Below are positions 8,672-17,619 of a stretch of 64,000 nucleotides of DNA, piece after piece; position 1 is the stretch's first letter, and each line of letters begins with the position of its first letter. Origin of the DNA: Nocardioides islandensis (GTDB lineage: Bacteria; Actinomycetota; Actinomycetes; Propionibacteriales; Nocardioidaceae); contig NZ_JADKPN010000003.1 of NCBI RefSeq assembly GCF_015352455.1, forward strand, positions 186,001 to 250,000, given 5' to 3'. The notes beneath the pieces were generated by a model. The model searched no databases, had not been told where the DNA came from, and saw only the letters and a program-made list of their open reading frames with translations. The position numbers and the translations under genes were made by a program.

Positions 8672-9127
8672 ATGCGGACCATCGCCGAGGACCTGCCCGG
8701 CCACCCGTTCTTCGCGGGCCTGGACTCCGACGCCCTGGCGCTGCTGGCGGGCTGCGCCGTCAACATGCACGCCCGGCCCGGGGAGTACCTCTTCCGCGAG
8801 GGCGAACCGGCCGACTCGTTCTTCGTCATCCGCGAGGGCAGGGTGGCGCTGGAGATGCGGCTGCCGACGGGTGCGGCCGTCCTCGACACGGCCGAGCAGG
8901 GCGAGGTGCTCGGCTGGTCCTGGCTCGTGCCGCCGTACCGCTGGACGTTCGACGGTCGCGCCGTCGATCACGTCCGTGCGGTGCGGTTCGACGGAGGCTG
9001 CCTCAGGGAGAAGTGCGCGGCCGACCCCGACCTCGGCTACGCGTTCCTTCAGCGGATCGTGCAGGTGATGTCGCAGCGTCTGCACTCCGCCCGGGTCCGG
9101 CTCCTCGACCTCTACGGCGCGTCGTGA
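8672..9127 (+). CDS. Stand-alone cyclic-nucleotide-binding domain protein in the hydrogenase operon
   Basis: A 151-residue protein made of one CRP-type cyclic-nucleotide-binding fold: the early PFFAGLDSDALALLAG helix, the jelly-roll strands RPGEYLFREGEPADSFFVI and REGRVALEM, a phosphate-cassette-like EQGEVLGWSWL, and a C-helix (AFLQRIVQVMSQRL). There is no helix-turn-helix, so it is not a DNA-binding regulator. It sits between the beta and flavin subunit genes (3 bases after one, 4-base overlap with the next), suggesting it binds the hydrogenase complex. Ligand (cAMP or other) cannot be told; the cassette lacks the typical RTA sequence, so binding may have changed. Confidence 0.85.
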   Translation: MRTIAEDLPGHPFFAGLDSDALALLAGCAVNMHARPGEYLFREGEPADSFFVIREGRVALEMRLPTGAAVLDTAEQGEVLGWSWLVPPYRWTFDGRAVDHVRAVRFDGGCLREKCAADPDLGYAFLQRIVQVMSQRLHSARVRLLDLYGAS

Positions 9128-9987
9128 ACGCCGCGCTCGCGACCAGCTCGCAGCGTGTGGTCGTGGAGGACCCGATGGTGCCGCGGTCCTTCGTCGTGAC
9201 GCGGACCCGTCAGGACACTCGCGACACCGCCACGCTCTGGCTGACGGCCATGGACGGGGCGCCGCTCGCGTTCGAGCCAGGGCAGTTCACGATGCTCCAG
9301 GCCTACGGGGTCGGCGAGGTGCCGGTGTCCATCAGTGGCGACCCGGCCGACGACGGCGTGCTCCAGCACACCATCCGCGACGTCGGCTCGGTCTCGCACG
9401 CGCTGGCCACCGCCGAGACCGGTGCCCGCCTGGGCGTGCGCGGTCCGTTCGGTGTCGGCTGGGACGTCGGGACCGCTCGCGGTCGTGACGTGGTGATCGT
9501 CGCCGGCGGCATCGGGCTGGCCCCGCTGCGGCCCGCGGTGCTCGAGATCTGTGCCAACCGGGCTGCCTACGGCGAGGTCACCCTGCTGTACGGCGCGCGC
9601 ACGCCGGCCGAGCGGCTGTTCACCGACGAGCTACCACGCTGGGCGGCCGAGCACGGCGTCGCCGTACACGTCACCGTCGACCGAAGCGACGACTCGTGGC
9701 GAGGTCCGGTTGGGCTGGTGACCGGCCTGGTCGACCGGGTCGTCTTCCGCCCCGAGCTCGCCACGGTGCTCGTCTGCGGACCGGAAGTGATGATGCGGCA
9801 CACGGCGGCGGCTTTCCTCGACCGCGGGGTCGCGCCGGCCGACGTCCGGGTGTCCATGGAGCGCAACATGAAGTGCGGGATCGGGCTGTGCGGCCACTGT
9901 CAGCTGCGCGAGCTGTTCATCTGTCAGGACGGCCCGGTCCTGGGCTACGGCCTGGTTGCCTCGCTCCTCACCCAGGCGGAGCTCTGA
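9124..9987 (+). CDS. Hydrogenase FAD/NAD(P) and 2Fe-2S (gamma) subunit, HyhG-like
   Basis: Ferredoxin-reductase-family subunit (287 residues) passing electrons between NAD(P)H and the hydrogenase. It shows an FAD-binding barrel ([22 protein letters not shown]), an NAD(P) fold ([33 protein letters not shown]) and a C-terminal 2Fe-2S site with C251, C256, C259 and C267 ([11 protein letters not shown] then FICQDGP). The start GTG 9124 overlaps the preceding stop as GTGA. This organisation is that of sulfhydrogenase gamma and dihydroorotate dehydrogenase electron-transfer subunits; the neighbours fix the hydrogenase role. Confidence 0.9.
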   Translation: MNAALATSSQRVVVEDPMVPRSFVVTRTRQDTRDTATLWLTAMDGAPLAFEPGQFTMLQAYGVGEVPVSISGDPADDGVLQHTIRDVGSVSHALATAETGARLGVRGPFGVGWDVGTARGRDVVIVAGGIGLAPLRPAVLEICANRAAYGEVTLLYGARTPAERLFTDELPRWAAEHGVAVHVTVDRSDDSWRGPVGLVTGLVDRVVFRPELATVLVCGPEVMMRHTAAAFLDRGVAPADVRVSMERNMKCGIGLCGHCQLRELFICQDGPVLGYGLVASLLTQAEL

Positions 9988-9988
9988 G

Positions 9989-10804
9989 ATGGCCGCCGTG
10001 ACCAAGAGTCGGCGTCCGACGCTCGCGGTGTGGAAGTTCGCCTCGTGCGACGGGTGCCAGCTCCAGCTGCTCAACTGCGAGGACGAGCTCATCCCCTTGT
10101 CCGGCGCGGTGGAGATCGCCTACTTCCCCGAGGCCACCCGCGCAGTCGTCGAGGGCCCGTACGACGTGTCGCTGGTCGAGGGCTCGATCACCACGCCCGA
10201 GGACCTCGAACGCATCCAGCAGGTCCGTGAGATGTCCGGTCGCCTGATCACCATCGGGGCCTGCGCCACTACTGGTGGCATCCAGGCGCTGCGCAACTTC
10301 GCCGACGTCGCGGAGTTCCGCTCGGTCGTCTACGCCCACCCCGAGTACGTCTCGACGCTCGAGCGGTCCACGGGCATCGCCGAGCACGTCCGCGTCGACT
10401 TCGAGCTGCGCGGCTGCCCCATCGACAAGAACCAGCTGCTGGAGGTGCTGGCCGCCGAGCTGCAGGGCCGCCGGCCACGGGTCGCGACCCACAGCGTGTG
10501 CGTCGAGTGCAAGGCCCGCGGCAACGTCTGCGTCACGATCGCCCACGGAACGCCCTGTCTCGGCCCCGTGACCCAGGCGGGTTGCGGTGCCCTGTGCCCC
10601 ACGTTCGCCCGGGGTTGCTACGGATGCTTCGGGCCGCAGGACTCGCCCAACACGGCCTCGATGGCCCAGGTGCTGAGCCGGCACGGCATGGACGAGCCCC
10701 AGATCGTGCGTCTCTACCGCACCTTCCACGCCGCGGCCGAGGCCTTCCGCGAGGAGAGCGAGCGCCACGAGGCGCCGGCAGGAACCCCACGGAGGACGTC
10801 ATGA
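9989..10804 (+). CDS. [NiFe]-hydrogenase small subunit, group 3b-like (HyhS)
   Basis: Carries the iron-sulfur relay from the Ni-Fe site. 271 residues with no Tat leader, so cytosolic. Cluster motifs: [13 protein letters not shown] (C20, C23), [34 protein letters not shown], and the distal cysteines [26 protein letters not shown] and [10 protein letters not shown]. Start ATG 9989 follows the previous stop at once (TGAGATG). Its stop overlaps the large-subunit ATG. The lack of a membrane anchor and its partners indicate a soluble NAD(P)-coupled enzyme. Confidence 0.93.
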   Translation: MAAVTKSRRPTLAVWKFASCDGCQLQLLNCEDELIPLSGAVEIAYFPEATRAVVEGPYDVSLVEGSITTPEDLERIQQVREMSGRLITIGACATTGGIQALRNFADVAEFRSVVYAHPEYVSTLERSTGIAEHVRVDFELRGCPIDKNQLLEVLAAELQGRRPRVATHSVCVECKARGNVCVTIAHGTPCLGPVTQAGCGALCPTFARGCYGCFGPQDSPNTASMAQVLSRHGMDEPQIVRLYRTFHAAAEAFREESERHEAPAGTPRRTS

Positions 10805-12111
10805 CCCACCGACTCACCGACGGAGGCCGGGTGCTGCGCGTCGGCAGCCTGGCGCGCGTCGAGGGCGAGGGTGCGATGCACATCTCCTACCGCGACGGTG
10901 AGGTCGAGGACGTCCAGCTGCGCATCTACGAGCCGCCGCGCTTCTACGAGGCCTTCCTGCGCGGTCGGTCCTACACCGAGCCTCCGGACATCACCGCCCG
11001 GATCTGCGGGATCTGCCCGGTCGCCTACCAGACCAGCGCCTGCTGGGCGGTGGAGCAGGCCTGTGGCGTCACCGTCTCGGACGAGGTTCGCGAGATGCGC
11101 CGGCTCCTCTACTGCGGCGAGTGGATCGAGAGCCACGCGCTGCACGTGTTCCTTCTGCACGCACCCGACTTCCTCGGCTACGACGGTGCGATCGAGATGG
11201 CGGCCGACCACCCGGACGTCGTGCAGCGCGGGCTGCGGCTGAAGAAGGCCGGCAACGAGCTGATGACGGTGGTCGGAGGCCGATCGGTGCACCCGGTCAA
11301 CGTGCGGGTGGGCGGCTTCTACCGTTGGCCCGACGCGGCGCGGATGCGCGGCCTGCTGCCCGTGCTCGAAGGCGCCCTCGCGGACGCGGTGGCCACGGTG
11401 AGCCTGGTGGCCGGCTTCGACGTGCCCGACTTCGAGCAGCCATACGAGTACCTCTCCCTGCGAGCCGAGACCGGCTACCCCATCGAGGCCGGGACAGTCG
11501 TGACGTCGTTGGGCAACGACTTCGCGGTCGAGGAGTTCCCCGAACGCATCGTCGAGCACCATGTCGCGCACAGCAACGCCCTGCACGCCACGGTGAGCTG
11601 GGACGACGCGCCGTACGTCGTGGGTCCGCTGGCGCGCTACGCCTTGAACTCCGACCGGCTCTCGCCGACCGCGAAGGAGGCCGCGGCGGCCGCCGGACTC
11701 GGCGACGAGTGCCGCAACCCGTTCCGCTCCATCGTGGTCCGCGCCGTGGAGCTCGTCGAGGCGCTCTCGGAGTCCATCCGCATCATCGAGGGCTGGCGTG
11801 GTGATGCTCCGTCGTACGTCGAGGTGCCGCCGCGAGCCGGCGTCGGCTGCGGCGCCTCGGAGGCACCGCGGGGTGTGCTGTTCCATCGATACGCGCTCGA
11901 TCGCTCCGGGCTGATCACCGACGCGAGGATCGTGCCGCCCACCTCGCAGAACCAGGCGGCCGTCGAAGCCGACCTCCGGACGATGGCGGCCGACTGGGCC
12001 GACCTGGACGACCACGCGCTGCAGCACGTGTGCGAGCAGGCGATCCGCAACTACGACCCGTGCATCTCGTGTGCCACCCACTTCCTCGACCTGACCGTGG
12101 ACAGGGCGTGA
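10801..12111 (+). CDS. [NiFe]-hydrogenase large (catalytic) subunit, group 3b-like (HyhL)
   Basis: Holds the Ni-Fe active site. 436 residues. L1 motif [12 protein letters not shown] with C69 and C72; L2 motif DPCISCATH with C421 and C424. After the His (residue 427) nine residues (FLDLTVDRA) remain, the peptide removed by the maturation protease once nickel is in place. ATG 10801 overlaps the small-subunit stop (ATGA). Complete, with no missing ligand. Family knowledge links group 3b enzymes to H2 turnover with NADP(H) under fermentation or hypoxia. Confidence 0.95.
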   Translation: MTHRLTDGGRVLRVGSLARVEGEGAMHISYRDGEVEDVQLRIYEPPRFYEAFLRGRSYTEPPDITARICGICPVAYQTSACWAVEQACGVTVSDEVREMRRLLYCGEWIESHALHVFLLHAPDFLGYDGAIEMAADHPDVVQRGLRLKKAGNELMTVVGGRSVHPVNVRVGGFYRWPDAARMRGLLPVLEGALADAVATVSLVAGFDVPDFEQPYEYLSLRAETGYPIEAGTVVTSLGNDFAVEEFPERIVEHHVAHSNALHATVSWDDAPYVVGPLARYALNSDRLSPTAKEAAAAAGLGDECRNPFRSIVVRAVELVEALSESIRIIEGWRGDAPSYVEVPPRAGVGCGASEAPRGVLFHRYALDRSGLITDARIVPPTSQNQAAVEADLRTMAADWADLDDHALQHVCEQAIRNYDPCISCATHFLDLTVDRA

Positions 12112-12584
12112 TCCTGCCTCTCGTCATCGGCCTGGGGCGCGTGGACCGGGGTGACGACGCCATCGGCCCCGAGGTGGCACGGACCGTGGCCGAACGCTGC
12201 GGACCGGAGGTCGAGGTGGTCGAGTCCGATCAGCCGGCCGACCTCATGCACCTCTGGGCGGGCCGGGCGCTCGTCGTGGTCGTCGACGCGGTGCGCTCCG
12301 GCGCTCCGCCGGGCACGATCCAGGTCCTCCACCTCGGCGCAGGCAAGGCCGGCCCGATGCAGGACGGCTGGCGCTCATCCGGCCAGGGCGGCACGCATGC
12401 CCTGGGCATCGACACCGTCGTCGGCCTGGCCGGCGTCATGGGCACCCTTCCGCCGAGTCTCGTGCTCGTCTGCGTCGAGGGCTCGACCTTCGTGCACGGG
12501 GCGGCGATGTCGAGCTCGGTCGCCGGAGCGGTGGAGGCGACGGTCGCCGAGATCATGGCGGTGCTCCCAGGAGGCGGTGCGTGA
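12108..12584 (+). CDS. Hydrogenase maturation endopeptidase (HycI/HoxM family)
   Basis: Cuts the C-terminal peptide from the large subunit after nickel insertion. 158 residues from GTG 12108, which overlaps the large-subunit stop (GTGA). The N-terminus PLVIGLGRVDRGDDAIGPEVA shows the GxG...DDxxG pattern with the nickel-sensing acidic residue, and VVVDAVRSGAPPG is the second family motif. Its stop lies inside a 22-base-arm inverted repeat. Confidence 0.92.
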   Translation: MILPLVIGLGRVDRGDDAIGPEVARTVAERCGPEVEVVESDQPADLMHLWAGRALVVVVDAVRSGAPPGTIQVLHLGAGKAGPMQDGWRSSGQGGTHALGIDTVVGLAGVMGTLPPSLVLVCVEGSTFVHGAAMSSSVAGAVEATVAEIMAVLPGGGA

Positions 12585-13454
12585 GTGTTGGTTCCGACGA
12601 CGCGAACCCACACTCACGCACCGCCACCCACTCCAGGCGTGCACGTCCCGGGCGGCGGCGATCGCGCGCAGCAGGTCGTGGGCGGCGACGGCGACGGGGT
12701 TCTGCCCCCGTCGGGAGGCCAGCTCCACCAACGCCCAGAGGTCCGCGCGGCGGGCCAGGTCGAGGGCGTGGGGCTCGTCGTACGCCGCCACGACGGCCTC
12801 CACCCAGGCCGGCTGCCGCTCGAACCGGACCGCGTTGCCGGGGTCGGTCCAGGGACTGCCGGCGTGCGCGAACTCCCAGTCGAGGAGCGCGGCCACGCTG
12901 AGCGAGGACGGGTCGACGACGAGGTTCTTCGGGTTCAGGTCGCTGTGCACCAGGCTGAACCGCCCGACGGCCGCGAGCCGCGCCTCCGCCTCCTCGGCGA
13001 GCGCCCGCAGGCCGTCGACCTCCGACGCCGACCAGTGCGACCACCCGGCGGCATGGGACGAGACCCACTCGGGCAGCGTCCCGGTGAACGGTTCGACCGT
13101 CCGGTCCTCGTCCACGAACACGCCGGACGTCGGCAGCTCGACCGACGCCAGCAGCGCGCCGATCCGGCCGACGTCGGCGCCGAGCCGAGCCAGGTCGTCG
13201 TCGGACAGGGTCGGCACCAGCAGGTCGCCGCGGACGCCCGCGACGTACGCCGTGACCAGCCGCCCAGGGGCCACGTCCAGCACCTCGGGCACCGGCACGA
13301 TCCGGGCCGCCCGGCGCAGGACGGCGGCGTCGACGACGGGCACGTGCCCCTCGTCGTACCGGCGCACCACCACCCGCCGGCCGTCGGATGCGGTGGCGAG
13401 GAACGTCTGCCCCGACCAGCCACCCTCGAGCGGGGTCAGCTCGCCGAGGTCCAC
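12375..13454 (-). CDS. Aminoglycoside phosphotransferase (APH/choline kinase)-fold protein
   Basis: Predicted small-molecule kinase; substrate unknown. Motifs: an N-lobe with GGWSGQTFLATASDGRRVVVRRY, the Brenner-type catalytic loop SLVHSDLNPKNLVVD and the metal site ALLDWEFAHAGSPWTDPGN. The family domain ends near DLLRAIAAARDVHAW (about 12640). From there the frame stays open about 85 more codons, through the inverted repeat and 210 bases antisense to the hydrogenase protease gene, with Arg/His-rich sequence of no family character. The natural stop may have been lost. GTG 13454 lies 9 bases after the ABC permease stop, so it may share that operon. Confidence 0.72.
   Translation of the reverse strand: MDLGELTPLEGGWSGQTFLATASDGRRVVVRRYDEGHVPVVDAAVLRRAARIVPVPEVLDVAPGRLVTAYVAGVRGDLLVPTLSDDDLARLGADVGRIGALLASVELPTSGVFVDEDRTVEPFTGTLPEWVSSHAAGWSHWSASEVDGLRALAEEAEARLAAVGRFSLVHSDLNPKNLVVDPSSLSVAALLDWEFAHAGSPWTDPGNAVRFERQPAWVEAVVAAYDEPHALDLARRADLWALVELASRRGQNPVAVAAHDLLRAIAAARDVHAWSGWRCVSVGSRRRNQHSRTASWEHRHDLGDRRLHRSGDRARHRRPVHEGRALDADEHETRRKGAHDAGQADDGVDAQGMRAALAG
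12573..12625. terminator. Long inverted repeat between convergent genes (bidirectional terminator candidate)
   Basis: Arms 12573-12594 and 12604-12625, 22 bases with one mismatch, 9-base loop. It covers the stop of the protease gene. Read from the other side it falls inside the open frame of the phosphotransferase gene. No U-tract. Confidence 0.6.
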
Positions 13455-13463
13455 CGGACGAAC

Positions 13464-14854
13464 CTAGGGCACCCGCAGGGCCTCGATCGGGCTGACCCGG
13501 ATGGCCCGGCGGGCAGGGGGCCTCGCCGAGGCGAGCACGAGGAGCACCCCGGCGACCGCGATCACGGCGAGGATGCCCCAGGGCAGCCCCCACACGAAGC
13601 CGTCCGTCTGCGAGCCGACCAGCGACTGCGCCCCGACCGAACCGAACACCAGACCGAGCGCCATCCCCAGGGCGACGGCGGTGCCCGAGAGCGCGGCTGC
13701 CTCGAGCGTGATCATCCGGCGGACCTGGTGCCGCGTCAGGCCGAGGGTCCGCAGCAGGCCGATCTCACGGCGGCGCTGGATGACGGTCAGCGACATCGTG
13801 CTCACGAACCCGACCGCGGAGATCACCGAGGAGATCACCACGATCGCCACCGTGATGGCGGTCGTCGTGGTGAGGACCTGGTGGGTCTGCACCTGCTGCT
13901 CCGGCGAGAGTCCCTCCCACGAGTCGACGGAGCGCTGCAGCGCGCGCAGCCCCGACGCGAAGGTCGTGACCAGGGTGACCCCGACGACCAGCCCCATCGT
14001 CGAGCGCGTCGTGCGGAGCGGGTCGAGCACCGCGTTGCGGCCGGCCACCCGGGCGACCGGACCGCCACCGAGCAGCCGTCCCGAGGCCCGGACCAGGCCC
14101 GGGATCACGAACCGTGCCCCGACCAGCAGCCCCGTGCCTGCCGTCACCGACCCGGCGAACGCGACGATGAGACCGGCCGCCGTGCTGCCCTCTCCCAGAG
14201 CCATCGCCAGCACGAGCAGCAGCGCGCCGCCTGCCAGGAGCAGGACCGCGACCACGACCCGCAGCACCGACATACGCCGGTGGAGCGGCACCGCGACCGC
14301 GGAGTCGGTCAGCGCCCCCGCCGGTGACGCCCGCAGGATGCGACGCGACCCCACCCATCCCGCCAGGGCGCACGCCGGCGCCATCGTGAGGACGGGCAGG
14401 ACCAGGAGCGGGGTGACCACCGGGTACTCGACGTCGGGCATCGTGCCGCGCGACACCAGCAGGACCCGGAAGGCGTCGGCGACGACGGTGCCGAGGACGG
14501 TGCCGACCTGGGCGCCGGCGATGCCGGTCAGGGTGGTGCCCCGGATCACGGCCGTGCGGAGCGAGCGACCGCGAGCGCCCAGCAAGCGCAGGAGCGCGAT
14601 CTGCGGCAGCCGGCCGGCGAGCACGGTGTCGACCGCGTTGACGATGACGATCGCCGCGACGTACACCGCGATGCCGATGAAGACCGTGGCGACCACCCCG
14701 AGCAGCGCGGCCATCGCGTCGCCGGGCTCGCGGGCGGTCGCCGACAGGATGACGGCGGTCATGATCAGGACCGCGGCGTACGCGCCGCACAACCCCGACA
14801 CCAGGCCCACCGTCCCGAGCTCGCGAGGGGAGCCGAGCACCAGACCACGCGACG

Positions 14855-14858
<4 letters not shown>
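13464..14858 (-). CDS. ABC transporter permease, FtsX/MacB-like
   Basis: Membrane subunit of an ABC system (464 residues). Hydrophobic spans lie near the N-terminus (GLVSGLCGAYAAVLIMTAVIL), in the middle and in the C-terminal FtsX domain with ERREIGLLRT-like RRREIGLLRTLGLTRHQVRR, ending VSPIEALRVP, a tail typical of the family. The start GTG 14858 overlaps the ATPase stop (GTGA). Longer readings upstream are an alternative frame of the ATPase gene. With the ATPase and the two-component system this resembles antibiotic- or envelope-stress export modules. Confidence 0.85.
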
Positions 14859-15604
<746 letters not shown>

Positions 15605-15610
15605 GCCTCG

Positions 15611-15616
15611 ACGCTA
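15611..15616 (-). promoter_or_regulatory. -10 box for leaderless transcript of the ABC ATPase
   Basis: TAGCGT on the minus strand, 6 bases before ATG 15604, in a 79-base intergenic gap. Confidence 0.45.
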
Positions 15617-15683
15617 GGAAGCGACCGGCCTCAGCACATCCGGCGCAGGTGGTCACCCGGCGTACATCTCGAGAGGTACGCCG

Positions 15684-16331
15684 TCAGACCAGCCCGTGCT
15701 CGTAGGCGTAGACGACGAGCTGGACCCGGTCGCGCAGGCCGAGCTTCGCCAGGATCCGGGAGACGTGGGTCTTCACGGTGCCCTCGGCCAGCACCTCGAC
15801 CGCGGCGATCTCGGCGTTGGAGAGGCCCTGCGCGGCGCGCAGCAGGATCTCCCGCTCGCGCTCGGTGAGGGCGTCGTACTCCGGACCCGGCGTCTGGGTC
15901 GGCCGGGCCCGGAACCGCTCCCACAGGGCACGGGTGGCTCCGGCCGCCACCACCTGGTTGCCTGCGGCGACGGCGCGCACCGACGCCAGCAGGAACTCCG
16001 GCTCGGCGCCCTTCAGCACGAACCCGCTCGCCCCCGCCTCGATGGCCGACGCCGCCGCCTCGTCGTGGTCGAAGGTCGTGAGCACGAGGATCCTCGGAGC
16101 CTGCTCGCCGTACGCCGCCACGAGGTCGCGGGTCGCGGTCACCCCGTCGACGGTGCTCATCCGCACGTCCATCAGCACCACGTCCGGCCGGCACCGCTCG
16201 ACCAGGCCGACGACGTCGGCACCGTCGCCGGCTTCGCCGACGACCTCGAGGTCGGGCTGCGAGCCGACGAGCATGGCGATGCCCGCCCGGAACAGCGTCT
16301 GGTCGTCGACCAGCGCGACGCGGATGGTCAT
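15684..16331 (-). CDS. NarL/LuxR-family response regulator
   Basis: DNA-binding response regulator of 215 residues. Receiver domain with DD at residues 9-10, phospho-acceptor D55 (VVLMDVRMS) and the conserved lysine in FVLKGAEPEF, then a LuxR-type helix-turn-helix (LTEREREILLRAAQGLSNAEIA, ending in GTVKTHVSRILAKLGLRDR). ATG 16331 overlaps the kinase stop (ATGA). The histidine kinase is its partner and the ABC transporter just downstream is the likely target. Confidence 0.94.
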   Translation of the reverse strand: MTIRVALVDDQTLFRAGIAMLVGSQPDLEVVGEAGDGADVVGLVERCRPDVVLMDVRMSTVDGVTATRDLVAAYGEQAPRILVLTTFDHDEAAASAIEAGASGFVLKGAEPEFLLASVRAVAAGNQVVAAGATRALWERFRARPTQTPGPEYDALTEREREILLRAAQGLSNAEIAAVEVLAEGTVKTHVSRILAKLGLRDRVQLVVYAYEHGLV

Positions 16332-17491
16332 CGCGTCCCCGCGGGTACGTGCGCCTCGACGACCCACTGGTCGCCCCGCCGCTCGGCGGTGAGGGTCCCG
16401 CCGACGACCGCGACCCGCTCGGCCATGCCGAGGAGCCCGTGGCCCTGGCCCTGCAGGTCTTCCGTGGCGACGGCGTTGGCGACCCGCAGCCGGTAGCCGT
16501 CGCGCCAGTCCTCCGCGACCTCGACCGGCCGCGTGAGGTCGCCGTGCTTGAGGGCGTTGGTCAGCGACTCCGTGAGCACGCGCCGGGCGGTCATCGCGAG
16601 GAGACCTTCCGCGACCGGGTCGCCGTGCCGTTCGACACGCAGGTCCATGCCGGACGCGTGCATCCGGGCCACCAGCGCGTCGGGCTTCTCGAAGGCGAGC
16701 TCGTCGGCGCCGCCTGGTTCGCGCAAGCGGGCCAGCAGGACCCGTACGTCGTCCATGGCCGAGCGCGCCGTGTCGCCGATCACCGCGAGCGCCTCCTGGG
16801 CCCGGCCGGGGTCGGTGCCCGCGACGTACCTCGCCCCGTCCGCCTGCGCGGCCACCACCGCCCACGAGTGGGCGACCAGGTCGTGCATGTCGGCCGCGAT
16901 CCGCGCTCGCTCCTGCTCCTGCTCGTAGAGGTCACTCAGCCGGCGTCGCTCGACCGACTGGACCGTCGCGTCCGCCCGGGCCTGCACGGCCTGCCGGCGC
17001 TGCCACCGCAGGTACCCGACGGCCCACGACCCCAGCACCAGCACCGCCGTCGGCGCGGCCAGCGCGAGCGTGCTCGTGAGGTGTCCGTCGGTCGGCTGGT
17101 CCCCGCCGACCTGCGACCACGCCCACGTGCCCGCGACCATGACGGCGACGACGGCGCACACCAGGCCGAGCCGCCGCAGGCGGGGGTCGCGGTGCCCGCC
17201 CAGGGTCGCGAACAACGGCGCATACGCCAGGCAGGCGACGAAGGCGATGTGGCCGCTGACGAGCTGGGCGAGCGACGCGAGCACGGCGACCGCCACCATC
17301 ACGAGTGGCGCCACGCGGCGTACGGCGAGCGCGACCCCCAGCAGCACGGCGGCAGGCCACGTCCAGGAGAGCAGCAGCAGCTGGACGAGCCCGACCACCA
17401 CCGCGAACGCGGCACCCGCGGCGACGTCGGCGAGCACCGCCCGGCGGCCGGGCCCGTGCGCGTCACCCCACAGGTCGGCCACGACGGTCAC
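16328..17491 (-). CDS. Sensor histidine kinase (HisKA_3 type)
   Basis: Membrane sensor, 387 residues. About five hydrophobic spans fill the first 150 residues (e.g. FAVVVGLVQLLLLSW, VAVMVAGTWAW), with no large outer sensor domain. Dimerisation motif ARIAADMHDLVAHSW with the phospho-histidine near residue 200, N-box VLTESLTNALKHG and G-box GHGLLGMAERV. GTG 17491 is supported by a CATACT box 6 bases upstream. Compact intramembrane kinases of this type often sense envelope damage and control a neighbouring ABC exporter. Confidence 0.92.
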   Translation of the reverse strand: MTVVADLWGDAHGPGRRAVLADVAAGAAFAVVVGLVQLLLLSWTWPAAVLLGVALAVRRVAPLVMVAVAVLASLAQLVSGHIAFVACLAYAPLFATLGGHRDPRLRRLGLVCAVVAVMVAGTWAWSQVGGDQPTDGHLTSTLALAAPTAVLVLGSWAVGYLRWQRRQAVQARADATVQSVERRRLSDLYEQEQERARIAADMHDLVAHSWAVVAAQADGARYVAGTDPGRAQEALAVIGDTARSAMDDVRVLLARLREPGGADELAFEKPDALVARMHASGMDLRVERHGDPVAEGLLAMTARRVLTESLTNALKHGDLTRPVEVAEDWRDGYRLRVANAVATEDLQGQGHGLLGMAERVAVVGGTLTAERRGDQWVVEAHVPAGTR

Positions 17492-17497
17492 GGGCCG

Positions 17498-17503
17498 AGT
17501 ATG
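17498..17503 (-). promoter_or_regulatory. -10 box for leaderless kinase-regulator transcript
   Basis: CATACT on the minus strand, 6 bases before the GTG at 17491; it fixes that start over longer readings. Confidence 0.4.
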
Positions 17504-17619
17504 GCCGCCGGTCGGGCAAGGACAGCTCCACAGGGGTGCGCGGAGGATGTCCGGAAGCCGCCGATGGCGGTGTCCGTTTCCCGCCAGATAGTGTCGGTGA
17601 CGGCAGGCAGGATGGAGCC

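Noticed and set aside
13461..13466. TAGGTT 6 bases before the APH-fold gene as a leaderless promoter
   Set aside because: The TAG is the stop of the permease gene on the same strand and the gap is 9 bases, so an operon with a chance match is simpler.
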